Of a stretch of DNA of 64,000 nucleotides, positions 23,817 through 35,600 are shown piece by piece; positions within the stretch are counted from its first letter, which is position 1, and the number at the start of each line of letters is the position of its first letter. The notes beneath the pieces were generated by a model. That model was not told the DNA's origin. It made no database searches and worked only from the letters and a program-made list of their open reading frames with translations. The stretch comes from Dioscorea cayenensis subsp. rotundata (taxonomy: Eukaryota > Streptophyta > Magnoliopsida > Dioscoreales > Dioscoreaceae), in the NCBI RefSeq assembly GCF_009730915.1, contig NC_052481.1, positions 62,001 through 126,000 of the forward strand. Direction: 5' to 3'. The translations under genes were made by a program, and so were the position numbers.

Positions 23817-25872
23817 AAGCTTTTCTTTTCCCTTTTTTTTGTTGTTGATTTGTGGGTTGAGCTTGTCTGACCTATGTATTAGTTGTTCTTTTATATGACA
23901 AATAACAAGTGTTCTTTGTCTGTTTTAATCAACGTAGACGCGATACCACTTTGGATAGTAGGAAATGCTTTGATAAAATGAGTTTCTTAACTTTCTAATG
24001 TCCTTTCTGCAGCCATGTGTATTATATGAGTGGAGATGCATGGAAGGAAGGAGGCATTGATGCAACTGGTAAATTTTTTTACTGTTACGAAATTGTGTGA
24101 ATATATGAGCATTTATTACTCATGCTTTATTTTTTATACTAAGTATTTTTTCTCTCATTAGGGGAAAACATAGAGATTATGTATCTCTTGCTCCAGGTTC
24201 TGTGGATATTCTTTTGTTTCCGCAAAGTACTATTTCTTTTTTCCTGTTTGCAGAAATAGTTATCAAACTTAAAATGGACTGATCTCTGTTTTTAATCCCT
24301 GTATAGATGTAATATTGATGTGGTGCTTGTACTTTTATAGGCATTTACTCTGGGAGTTTTATGACAGTTATGTTCTTCCTTTGTTTTTCATGGATTAATT
24401 GGTTCTTGATTTGGTTCTAGCAATTGGAGTCAAGCAACATTTATTTTTGAAATATTTTGCTTAGATATTGCTTTGGTTTGTTCTGATATCACCTTAATGA
24501 TGTATTGCATAGATTCTGATATGAATTACTTTCATGCACCTAAGTCTATTTGGGATGATGATAGGTCTGCACTAAGTAAGCGTGATCATTAAGTCAGTTA
24601 AGACATCATTATTGTGCATTATTTTTAGGCTTTTAGCCAATCAAGGTCACTGGTAGTAATGGCTTGTGTTAGAGAGATAAAGAATTAGAGACAATTTGAC
24701 ACAGTATTTTGGATGTTTTCACAACCACCGGTGTTTATCTTAATGCTTTTCTCCCTATCATGTGTCTCATGATGGAAAGTGAAGCTGTGCTGTGGAAGAT
24801 GATTACTTGCTGGATTAACTAGGTCTGTTAGTGAGAACAAATATTTTTGCAGAAGATTCACCCTTAAAAAAATGTCATATATCTATATTTCATCTTTTCA
24901 AGGTTCTGTATTATTTTCCCGAAACTAATTTATTATGAGTATTTTTTTTTTGTACTTGTGTTCATTGTACAAAATTCCCCAATATTTTGCCTTTTAATAT
25001 TAGAATACCGATGCTGTGTGTTTTAACTGCTTTTTGCATAACTCTGACTATCTTTTTAATGTCCATGATGTAGGGGCTCTTATGGTGTTGACACTGAAAG
25101 TTATTTCATGTGCTATAAATTATAGTGATGGGCTATTGAAAGAAGAAGGGTTGCATGACGCACAAAAGAAAAACAGATTGCTTCGTCGTCCGTCTATAAT
25201 TGAATATGTTGGTTACTGTCTCTGCTGTGGCAGTCATTTTGCTGGACCAGTATATGAAATGAAGGATTATCTAGAATGTACTGAAAAGCAAGGGGTAGGT
25301 ACATTTGGCTTTCTCATATGGTGTTGTTAGTTCTTTAATTTTGTTTTTGTCAAAATCATTAATGCAAGGTATCTGAATTTTTGTGGCTTTTCTAGATTTG
25401 GACTTGTTCTGCAGACAGACCGTTACCATCCCCTTATTTTGCCACTTTACGTGCTCTAATTCAAGCTGGCATATGCATGGGCTTATACTTGTATTTGGTG
25501 CCACATTTTCCACTTTCACGGTTTAGTGAACCTGTATATTATGAATGGGGATTTTGGCAGCGGCTTTTTTACCAATATATGTCTGGCTTTACTGCTCGCT
25601 GGAAATATTATTTTATCTGGTCAATCTCTGAAGCTGCAATCATCATATCTGGCCTGGGTTTCAGTGGCTGGTCTAACACTTCACCTCCTAAACCTAAATG
25701 GGACCGTGCAAAAAATGTTGATATTCTTGGTGTTGAATTGGCCACCAGTGCTGTTCAGTTGCCGCTAATGTGGAATATACAAGTCAGCACTTGGCTACGT
25801 CACTGTGAGTTCACACATTTATCTTATATTTTCAAAATTTTGTCTAGTTGTTGATAGCAGAGGTTTCTTTAA

Positions 25873-25905
<33 letters not shown>

Positions 25906-27605
25906 TGAAAAGAGCTTTCTCACATAACTTTTCTAAAAGAGATTTCCGACATTAATTTCAAATTCAAGCTCATGGGAGAGAGGCTTTTGCAGTCACTTGC
26001 AAACTAAATTAGACTGTTGTGTTGAAAATGTTAATGTAGGTTCCAGTTGCAGGGCCAAACGCAATTGTATGTCATCACCTTTCTTTTTGTAGTATATGGA
26101 GATCTAGTTTAGTGATGTAGATGTCACTTAGCGTGATAGTGCACACAAATGCAAATAAATACATGGTTATCTAGACAAATGTGCGTGCGCGCTCGCACAC
26201 ACACATACATTCATAAGTGCTTTTATACCAGGGTTGTCTGATTGATTTGTTCATTTGTCTGGTGGATCTGTGCTGTCTGTTTCTGGTTGCATTTGCTTGC
26301 TGAGCACATAGCAAAAGCTGTTTTCTCTTTATGTCATTAATCATCAGTTGTACTTTATAGACCAGTTACTTGCACAATTCATTCAGAAACTACTATGATC
26401 ATATAAATGCTGCAATCTGACATGTGGAATTGTTTTAGATGTTTATGAGAGGCTCATTCTGAATGGGCGGAAGCCTGGATTCCTGCAGTTACTTGCTACA
26501 CAAACTGTTAGTGCTGTTTGGCATGTGAGTATGATTTTTTCTTGTCCATGGTGTATAGTTATGCATGTTGAATTTCGTGTCTTAAAAATCTAATTTTCCT
26601 TAATTCATACCCTTTTTAAGCTGTACATTGAACTCTTTCCAGGAAGTTATCATGTGATGAGAAATGAGCACCACGCTAACTCTTGATTGTTCTTTGTGTA
26701 TATGTATATTATTTAGAGATGTTCTTAAGTAGACATTTTCACCGTCTTTAAGACTGACCTTCAGGTGAAAGTATGATGCTTCAAACTTACTGTCAGCTCA
26801 AGCTGCTTCTCTTTAAATTCTTTCTGATGATATGCTCCTTGTTGAGAAATTTTGACTTGCAATAAGTATGAATCTATTTACCGATGTGAACATCCCAATT
26901 AACAGACCAAGCATGTATATATATATTCCAAGTGTTCCGGTTGCTCAACCTTGGGTTTCAGTTCTATGGTTGCAAGTATAGTCGGTACTGAATTACACTA
27001 CATAACATATCATCTGACATACATCCTTATATATTTAATTTCAGGGATTATATCCTGGATACATCATCTTTTTTGTTCAGTCAGCACTGCTGATTGCCGG
27101 TTCAAAGGGTACTGTTTTCACCTTTCTCTCTCAAATTCTTCGTTTGTTTACATCTTTAAAGAAAGCTGTGATAATCTACGCTAATCAATGTCTTCGCTCG
27201 TGTCTGAGCAGTAATTTACAGGTGGCAACAAGCTGTTTCCCCAAAGAACAATTTCCTGAGGACAATCCTCACATTGATCAATTTTGCTTACACTCTACTT
27301 GTTCTCAACTATTCTTGCATCGGTTTCATGGTCAGTTCTATTTCATACATATGAAGTCATTTTTTTCTACGTCCTTGCAGAACTTGACTAAGAATTATAT
27401 TCCGTGTCAATTGAAACTTAAATCTACAACTGAAATAAATTTGAATGTTTTCTATATTTTGAAGGTTTTGAGCTTGCATGAAACAATAGCTGCATACAAA
27501 AGTGTGTACTTTGTCGGCACAATTGTTCCTATAGTCTTCTTTATACTCGGTTACATCATCAAGCCGGCAAAACCTGTCAGGCCGAAAACCCGGAAGACCC
27601 AATAA
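22623..27605 (+). CDS. LPCAT: MBOAT lysophospholipid acyltransferase (LPCAT type), 8 exons, 465 aa
   Basis: This is a membrane-bound O-acyltransferase of the plant LPCAT1/LPCAT2 group. Known members re-acylate lysophosphatidylcholine and related lysolipids with acyl-CoA at the ER (Lands cycle) and exchange fatty acids into PC. Exons: 22623-22924, 24013-24068, 25074-25294, 25396-25804, 26439-26524, 27045-27108, 27212-27330 and 27465-27605. All are GT/AG, 1398 bases in frame. Landmarks: SIGVSVAVLRFLL-like N-terminus (IGVSVAVLRFLLCFAAT), HVYYMSGDAWKEGGIDATGA, GYCLCCGSHFAGPVYEMKDY, GFTARWKYYFIWSISEA, the Asn-containing AKNVDILGVELA, and TQTVSAVWHGLYPGY with the MBOAT catalytic His. The C-terminus is basic (KPAKPVRPKTRKTQ), typical of the plant enzymes. 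Three in-frame ATGs (22623, 22635, 22644) open exon 1; the first is chosen without strong grounds. Length is normal (Arabidopsis about 462). Confidence 0.95.
23751..23816. repeat. (CT)n(CA)n microsatellite in acyltransferase intron 1
   Basis: About 20 CT/TC units are followed directly by about 11 CA units, within intron 1 (22,925-24,012). Confidence 0.95.
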
Positions 27606-28945
27606 ATGAAAAACACTGATCATCCAGAGATTTCTGTGAAAGATAGAAAGCCTGAAGTGATCTGATAGTACCTGATCATAGCCTCAGACAGATCAAGTTT
27701 AATCTATAATCATCTCATGCAAGCTTATACAGCTGCGAGTTCGGGTTTAATCCTTTTTGCTCTGTTTTATTGTCTGCTACATTGTGCTCCATTGCACTAT
27801 ATATATATATATATGCTTTGATTTATAATTTAAGCTCTGATTATATGAACTAGAATCTTATTTTTTTTATTATTATTAACTTATTTGGATATTTTTAATT
27901 TCAGGGACATGTTTTGAGTAAAACATATAACACCAAAACATATAAATTGGTGTTATTCCATCTGTTCTCTGTTCAAAATTTCGCCTTATTGACATCATTT
28001 TTTTAATCTGTTTTAAGTTGTTGGTAGCTTTGATCTTCGACTTAGAAACTTATTTATTTTACCCTTTAAATTGGAAATTTTTATTTTATTATGTTCTTGC
28101 TTAGCCACACGTTATAATTATTACGGGATCAAATCTACTGGATTATTTTTCTAATAATTGTGTTTATTTATTTATTTATTTATTTTAATGGGAATTAATT
28201 CTTTAATCTCTTACTCCGGAGGAAAAAAAAAAATACCATTCTTCTTTTGTGAAAATGATGTAATTGTCTTTTACAATGCTGATGCAATGTAAAACATAGA
28301 AATTTTTACATCTCCTTTATGTTTATAACTTTTAGAGGAAAAAAATAAAAAGCAGGCATATAAATAGTGCTTTGTAGAAGAAACAAGGGGTGGATGGTGA
28401 TGTATGGTACTGGTTGGCAAGTCCAAATCCATATTGGCTGTCTTTGAAGGACTTACTTAATACTACATCACAAAAATCACAATTATTAGATGCCATTTAT
28501 TAGTTCACATTCTTGATACCAATATATGACCTACTACTGCTACTATTTCCAAATTTCCACTCCATTTGTTATTATTAAGCTTGACTCATTTACTCCTCAT
28601 TTCTTTTTCATTAATCATATACTATATTTTCATTTTTTTTTCTTGACTTGTTTTTTTTTATTTTTATTCATTACATTATTAAATTCTAGTTCAGTATCAT
28701 CAATTGTTTATATAAAATCCAGCCGAAAATTACTTTATAGGTCACAAAAAAAAAATTAAACTATTACTAAATATTTCTTTTTAGTAGTCATATATTTCAA
28801 TCTTATTTCAAAAATTATTTTTAATTAAAATTTTAATTTTTTAATCTCAAAAACTCCAAAACTCATTTATTCAAGAAGTTATAATAACATCATCAACTAT
28901 ATCACTCAACAAGCTATTTAAAAAAGCAAAATCAAAATTATAGAG

Positions 28946-28980
<35 letters not shown>

Positions 28981-30009
28981 AAGAAGTTAAGTGACCGACA
29001 AGAAACAAGAAACATTCCACAATAATTTACAGTCATTGTCAACTAGTAGGAGACCAAATTTTAAGTTAGTCTTTCAAATCCAATTGCCATCTCCTTTCTA
29101 AAACAATAAGCAAAGTATTCATCATACTATTATAGAAATATCTCTCTCTATTTTATATTTAATATATAATATAAATCAAGTTAAAAATAAGATGATTATG
29201 AGAGATTACCTTCCATTAAAACCTTGTTGTATTTTCTAAAGAGGAAAAGAGAAAGATGGTGGATGGTTTAAATCTTAATGAAATTGGCCTAAGACCCACC
29301 TCACACCTTGATGTAAATGAGTTACAAAGTCCCTTTCTTAACTACGTAGGGGATCCCTCCCATTCTTATTTCATATTTCATTCATGTGGGGAATACAATG
29401 AGTAGGTAGGTATTTATTTATCATTCTCTTTTTATTTTTAGTGTCGGTAGAGTTTTATTCTTTCTTTATATATATATATATATAATATATAATAATAATA
29501 AAATAATGATAGAATGTTCACCATTACTATATATGGATTTTTAATCCAATATTAGAATAAAAATTGTGAGCTTTATTATAATTACATGGTCATTAAGAAT
29601 ATATTCCAAGTCTTAATTTATTATATATACATTGACAATGCTAATGTATTATATTTTATAGACTATTTTTTTAAAAATAATTTTTTTTATTATTGTTAAA
29701 TATTATGTTTAGGACATTTTTGATCTATTGACACCGAGTCTGTGTAGAATATTTATATCTGTCAATCAGGTGAGTTTAAATATCAATCTTCATGCTTGTG
29801 CATACTCCTGACATGACTTATTTATTTTTACAAAAATAAATAAATTTATTACCATATATACCTTCCATACATTATTCAAAACTATTCAATTAATCTCACC
29901 TCGCGGCATTTTATTTTGGCATATTCCTCTCCCTAATTATTTCACCAATTTTTTTAATTTCCATAAAAATTAAATTAATACTTAATTAAGTAATTAATTA
30001 ATTAATTAA
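27606..30009. other. Intergenic DNA between acyltransferase and BAG genes
   Basis: The first 200-250 bp are the acyltransferase 3' untranslated region. The remainder is AT-rich with (TA)n tracts at about 27,800-27,816, 28,949-28,979 and 29,467-29,490. No coding region is supported. Confidence 0.6.
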
Positions 30010-30017
30010 TATATAAA
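30010..30017 (+). promoter_or_regulatory. Putative TATA box of the BAG gene
   Basis: TATATAAA lies 51 bp upstream of the BAG start codon, followed by a C/T-rich leader. Its position implies a very short 5' leader of about 20-30 bases. Confidence 0.55.
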
Positions 30018-30067
30018 CTCCTGCTTTCCTTCATCCTTCCGCCAAACCAAAGCTTCCACCTTTCAGC

Positions 30068-31086
30068 ATGCTCCGATCCAAGTCCTCGAAGCCCTCATCG
30101 CCGGCTATCGCCGGCGACACCGCCACGGCCGTCGACGAGTGGGAGGTCCGCCCTGGTGGTATGCTTGTCCAGAAACGCAACCCCAACGCCGACGCCGGCG
30201 CCGCTGCATTTCCTCCAATCCCGAACATCCGCGTCCGCGTCAAGCACGGCTCCGCTTACCTTGACGTCTATCTCAGCCCCCAATCCACCTTCGGTGAGCT
30301 CAAGAAGCTCCTCTCGGAGCGCACTGGCCTCCACCCTCTCGACCAGAAGCTCGTCTACAAGGGCAAAGACCGGGATTCGTCGGCGTATCTTGATATCGCC
30401 GGTGTGAAAGACCGATCTAAGATAGTCTTGTTGGAGGATTCCACCGCTCAGGCCAAACGTTTCCTGGAGATGCGCCGCAGTGCGAAGATGGAAAAGGCCG
30501 CCAAGTCCATCTCCCAGATCAGTGTCGAAGTCGACAAGCTTGCCCTTCAGGTGTTTGTCAAAACTCCTCTTTGAATTTGTTCCCAAGTTTTTCTCTTGCA
30601 CATCAAATGCTTGTTGTAATGCCTGTTTGATTCTTCAGGTCTCAGCTTTAGATGTGGCTGTGAGTAAAGGAGTGAAGGTTGGAGAGAATGATGTGCTGAA
30701 TTTGATTGAGCTTTTGATGGCTCAGCTTATCAAGCTTGATGGCATCGCCGCCGATGGAGAAACCAAGCAGCAGAGAGGAATGCAGGTTGAATTCACAACT
30801 CTTTCTTTGATTTGGATTTCAATGTTCTCAAACACCATGTTATTTGCAGGTGAGAAGAGTTCAGAAGTATGTTGAAAGACTTGATGTTCTTAAGATCAAG
30901 AGCAATGCAGAGCAACAAAAGAAGAAGCAGCAGCAGCAGCAATTGCAAATCCAGCAGCAGCAAGCAACAACCTTGGATTTCTTTGACTCACTATTTTCAC
31001 CGCCTACACCAACGGCGAGCACTGTCACAACGGTGTCTTCAGCCTCTTCTGCACCTACTCCAAGGTTTGATTGGGAGATATTCTAG
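30068..31086 (+). CDS. BAG-family co-chaperone (ubiquitin-like plus BAG domain), 3 exons, 288 aa
   Basis: BAG proteins bind the Hsp70/Hsc70 ATPase domain and act as nucleotide-exchange co-chaperones; this architecture matches plant BAG1-BAG4. Exons: 30068-30550, 30639-30785 and 30850-31086, all GT/AG, 867 bases. Order: a conserved N-terminal motif EWEVRPGGMLVQKR (about 24-37), a ubiquitin-like domain beginning NIRVRVKHGSAYLDVYLS (about 53-122, with DQKLVYKGKDR), a BAG domain (about 143-226, from KSISQISVEVDKLALQ to RRVQKYVERLDVLK), then a Gln-rich tract (about 235-252) and a Ser/Thr/Pro-rich tail ending RFDWEIF. Exon 1 is strongly GC-rich against an AT-rich background. The tail ending WEIF is also typical of the group. 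The exact paralogue cannot be chosen. Confidence 0.93.
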
Positions 31087-31294
31087 TATTCTGTCAATGA
31101 ATTCAGTTTTTTGTCCACATTTGTTGCTTGCTAGTTATTGCTTCTGCATGCTATTCATTTTCTGTGTGCATAGCTACATCATCCAAGAGGAAGAGGATGA
31201 CAATAAGTTGGTCTTTTGATCATATTTGTTCCAATAGTGATTGCAATGGATTTGATAGGACGAACAAAGAGATAAAGAGAAACAGGATTATTTG

Positions 31295-31627
31295 TTCGGT
31301 TGTAACTAGTGAACTAGTGAGTGTTTTTCATTGAAAGTGTCATCAGATTATGATTTCTCTGTATGTTTGTAGCCATTTTACTGATCACCATGCACTCTCT
31401 CTTAGAAACCAAAGTATATATATATATAATATATAAGACACAGTGAAAGAGATGTTTTGATTGTAACTAAGTGGTTTATCATTATGATTTATCCCTATGT
31501 GCATTGCCTCTTATAAACCAAGAGTGTATACGCACACATAGATAGATATATATATTATTCAGTATGTATTCAAGTACGCACACATAGATATATATATATA
31601 TATTATTCAGTATGTATTCAAGTACGT

Positions 31628-31664
<37 letters not shown>

Positions 31665-32160
31665 GGAACGAGATATTTGGGTAGTAAATTAAAGAGTGCC
31701 TTAGTATTGGAAGTACCATCAGCATATTATTTATCTTTATATTTGCTACTTGTAATAATCACAGCAGACTGACTTGTAAAAATCTAAGTATATGTATATA
31801 TTTAAGTATGTTGGAAAGAGAGATGTTTTGGTTCAAACTAGTGAACTATATAGCAAGCAGTTTATCATTAAAAGTATCATCAGTTCATTGTTTCTTTCTA
31901 GATGTTTATAGTCATTCTTCCAAATTTTACATATTCAAATATATTATAGAGTGAGAGTGAAAGTGAAATAGAATGCTTTTGTTTATAACTAGTCAACTAG
32001 TGAGCTGTTTATCATTAATAATTTTTGTTGTTCACTGTGCACTAAGAAAAAGACTATTTTACTATAACTAATGAACCAGTGAGTTATGTATCATTGAAAC
32101 TATAATGAGCTTATAATTTCTTTCTATATGCTAGTGAATGATTTATCAAAAAAGGTAACA
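31295..32160. repeat. Degenerate tandem array 3' of the BAG gene
   Basis: At least five diverged units share the core gtaactagtgaactagtgag followed by tttatcattgaaagt and atcatcag. They start near 31,299, 31,455, 31,828, 31,985 and 32,056. Inside the array a unit of about 55 bp (acgcacacatagatagatat through gtatgtattcaagtacg) is duplicated at 31,529-31,625, and an (AG)n tract lies at 31,627-31,661. Confidence 0.6.
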
Positions 32161-33373
32161 TCTACTTATCATTCTTCTCTGTATGTCTACAATTGGTCCT
32201 TAAACCATATTAAATTATATGTTTATCTATGAATATATTGGTGGAGGTGATGGTGAGGAAGTTGGCAATGGACCAATGATAGGTGGGTGGACATTGAGGG
32301 GGAATGAGTTTGCATTGTTAGAGATAGGTCCATTGTTCTTCCTGTCCATGTGCATGAGCTAACAGGGTACCCTACAAGTGGGGTAACATACTAACACAAC
32401 CCATTGGTTGGTCTATTATTTATTATTGTTCATCTTAAGTCAACAATGTGTACAGCCCCAAATGAGCTGGATCAACATACTATTTGCCATGTTGAAAGTT
32501 GCTGATTGGTTTCTTTTGATCATTTTGAGCACATAGTGACTTTCTTTATAGGGTTTTTCTTCCTTTTTCTCTCTTTGGTTGTTTGTGCCTTAGTCTCTGC
32601 AATATGCATGCATTTCTTTTTTTTTAAAGTTAATTAATTATCATGCAAGATGTGTGGTTGAGTTTGTTGAGTGTTTTCTTCTCATACTTAATCATTTTTT
32701 TTCAAGTAAAAGACAAAGATGTGCAAATATGTTGTTTGATCTGTTTGAATATAAAATTTATATTTAGCCTAAATTTTTGGTTAATTGTGCATTTTGAAAT
32801 TGTGTTGGTGTTGATTGGTTAAATCAATTGTAAGAGAAATTAAATGGTGATGATAAATTTTTATTAGTGATTGAAAAGGTCTATCTTTTTTGATGAAAAT
32901 GTATGTACTAAAAGAAGTACAATAAATCAAACAGTGTTGGTCTTTTCAAGAACAAGCCTGGTGGGATGTAACTCAAACCTTTGATATTAGTTTAAGAAGA
33001 AAGGATTCACAAGTACTTGTGAATCTTGTATATGAATGAATAGTAAGTTCTTTTGAAAATATAAAATACTTTATAGATGTATGATAATTTAATTTGTTTA
33101 AAAATTAATCCTCTGATTTTTTTTTACTGGTTCATTTTATCTAATTTATATGAATTTAAAAACTATTTAAAATTAATTGACAATCTAAAATTTATAAAAA
33201 ATTATATTAATTTTATAAAATTATTTTTATTTAAAATATGATTTAATAGAATGTGCATTTGAATATGTTTTATTGAAAGTTATAAAAGAAAATTAAATAT
33301 AAAGTGTAAAAGAGTAATTATTTTTATAAAATTATTTTTTTCCTCCCAAATTTGCACCATAAAAACAATAAAA

Positions 33374-33426
<53 letters not shown>

Positions 33427-33822
33427 GGCTCTAGTTATTAATAAACAGGTACAAATCATGCAATTTAGTAATAAATAAAAAATGCATGTGATCACATGAA
33501 AACAAATAGATAGATCATCAAGGACATACAAGTTGAATGGACAATACATGAAAGAGTTCAAACTAATTCTAACTAGAGAGTTCATTGCCATTAATTCTCT
33601 GAGTTAGTGAGTTTACTATCATTTTGGTATTGGGAAGAAGATGAGACTTAATTGATTATTTATGTGAAATGATTGACATGGAACATCATTTTACAGATGT
33701 TTTAAATGACATGCTTGTACAAAACAAAACATAGAGTTCAAGTCTGTAGGGTCCAATATGATTGAACTCAAACCAAGAAACAACCATCAAATTCTAAAAT
33801 TTTAATGAGCAATATATATATA
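32161..33822. other. Intergenic DNA
   Basis: The stretch 32,220-32,560 is less AT-rich than its surroundings but has no convincing reading frame. It may be remnant or non-coding transcribed sequence. A 48-bp (TTA)n microsatellite lies at 33,377-33,425. Confidence 0.5.
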
Positions 33823-34076
33823 GGGTAAATATCATCTGCGAACGTTCTACGGAAGTTCGTTGAACGTCCGCAATGTGAGTACATCCGCAGTGTGAGTACA
33901 ACACCAAATTAATTAATATAGTGAGACATAATGAAGGTCACTGTGCATCTCATCCCATTTTTCATTGTACTACTATAAGCACAGTAATACTATGCATAAA
34001 ACAGTTCTCAACCGTTGGATTGAGAGCAACGTTTGTAAATTTCAAATTTACGGGCGTTCTCAGATGATTCATGCTC

Positions 34077-34080
<4 letters not shown>
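33823..34080. mobile_element. Small MITE in a (TA)n tract, type A
   Basis: The left end reads TATCATCTGCGAACGTTC (33,830-33,847). The right end on the opposite strand reads GAATCATCTGAGAACGCCC (34,070-34,052). Both ends abut (TA)n runs. The interior contains the string aaccgttggattgagag, seen in many plant MITEs. Length is about 258 bp and it is non-coding. Confidence 0.65.
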
Positions 34081-34112
<32 letters not shown>

Positions 34113-34117
<5 letters not shown>

Positions 34118-34197
34118 CACTGTTAAATAGTCCATTTTTAATATATATTTCAGTGAACCCAAACATTTGGGGCTTAAAAATGGACTATTTAACAGTG

Positions 34198-34202
<5 letters not shown>
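34113..34202. repeat. Perfect 28-bp-arm hairpin between (TA)n tracts, type B
   Basis: The left arm is 34,113-34,140 and the right arm 34,175-34,202. They are exact reverse complements, beginning aatttcactgttaaatag. The loop is 34 bp and contains aaacatttggggc. Long (TA)n runs extend the palindrome on both sides. A single right-arm copy with loop sequence recurs at about 34,651-34,692 (aacatttgggccttaaaact). This is a miniature foldback element. Confidence 0.8.
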
Positions 34203-34232
<30 letters not shown>

Positions 34233-35000
34233 ACTTGGCAATAAAACTCAATCCTTTTATTAACATCTATTTGGCCATGAATTTTTCTACTTTCTTACTC
34301 ATGAAAATAAGTATCTACTTATGCTTTTTTATAAATGTTTTGTACAATACTGTATTATTATTATTATTAGTGAAATGACAATTTCTTAATTTTTTGAAAA
34401 AGTATTAAAATTGTTTATTTTCTAACATAAGCAATCTTTAGTCAATATAAAAAAAAAAAGAAAATCCAAAAAGACATAATTCTTATCATTGTTTAATTTC
34501 TATGATTCACATATGACATAATTATAAAAATTATATCTCAAATGACTTTTAAGTAAAGAAAAATTACATAAATATTAATTAACTTATTTAAAAAAAAACA
34601 CACACACACACACAAACACTCAATAATTAACAAACACTATATATAAGTCAAACATTTGGGCCTTAAAACTGGACTATTTAAGAGTGAAATTATATATATA
34701 TTATTCCCAAACCTTAACCGGTAGACTATCGTTGATAATAAAAATTATTCTATTATTATATCTAACGAAAAGATATGAAGTTATTGGACCACAAAATAAA
34801 TCAATATTGTTAAACAATTAATAGAGAAAATTATCTATTAAGCCTTGTAACATTCCATCGTTTTTAAACAATCCCTTAGACAATGTGATAGAATTTTCAA
34901 TTCCCTTTTCTATCATATTACTTTTAGATCCCTCTCGTTACTTCAGCCAGTTGACATTTTAGAAAAGCCATAAATACCGTTCATTGTTGGATTCCCTCGA

Positions 35001-35355
35001 GTTAATTTTTTTGATGGTGTACCAAACTATAGTTTTATTTTTTATTTTTTATTTTGGGTTCAAACTTTAATTTGAATTAAAATGGCTATTTAATTTTAAT
35101 TTTATTTAATCGGGTGGTTATTCAAGAGATTCCAGTCTTTTTTTTTATTATGTAGATACCAAAAATTCATTGTTAGGACATATATGACATAATATTTGCC
35201 AAGCTGGCAATTCTATTTTATTTGTTGATAGAAAATTTTCAACATCAAATCATCAAAAATCGACTGGATTTTATTTGGTGATCATTCGGTGAAATTAAAG
35301 TTTGGACTCAAAAATAAAAAAGAGTCATAATTTAATGTCATATTAAAAAATTTAC
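35001..35355. mobile_element. Inverted-repeat element family IR1, copy 1
   Basis: The left arm starts gttaatttttttgatggtgt and contains caaactttaatttgaattaa. The right arm, on the other strand, starts GGTAAATTTTTTAATATGAC and contains CCAAACTTTAATTTCACCG. It is related to 51,328-51,718 and 59,671-60,051. It is non-coding. Confidence 0.7.
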
Positions 35356-35403
35356 CTAAATATTTTTGCTCAATCATATCATTTAATACAATGTAAAGAC
35401 GCT

Positions 35404-35600
35404 AAAGCCATTTAGTTCAAGTAGTTAACAACACTAAAAATAAATCTCTCGTATGATATGTGGAGTAGTGAGGGTTCAAATTTTCATTGAAAAAATTAAC
35501 TTATGAGTGATGTAACTTGCACATTCAGTCTCACAAAGACAAGTGCCTGTCCTTTTAATTTTTGATCGTAAGGGCATGATTTACCTGTTCCTTGTGTAAG
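35404..35600 (+). mobile_element. Possible SINE-like unit
   Basis: A box-A-like TTTAGTTCAAGTAGTTAAC (35,419-35,437) and a box-B-like GAGGGTTCAAATT (35,469-35,481) lie about 40 bp apart. The unit lacks a clear A tail, so it is tentative. Confidence 0.35.

Noticed and set aside
30095-30601. Minus-strand 168-codon frame opposite the BAG gene
   Set aside because: It is a shadow of the GC-rich BAG exon 1. The plus strand carries clear ubiquitin-like and BAG motifs.
33280-33591. Minus-strand frame rich in Ile
   Set aside because: It is produced by the (TTA)n microsatellite. Other frames made by (TA)n or (TTA)n tracts, such as 33,962-34,234 and 49,516-49,737, were dropped for the same reason.
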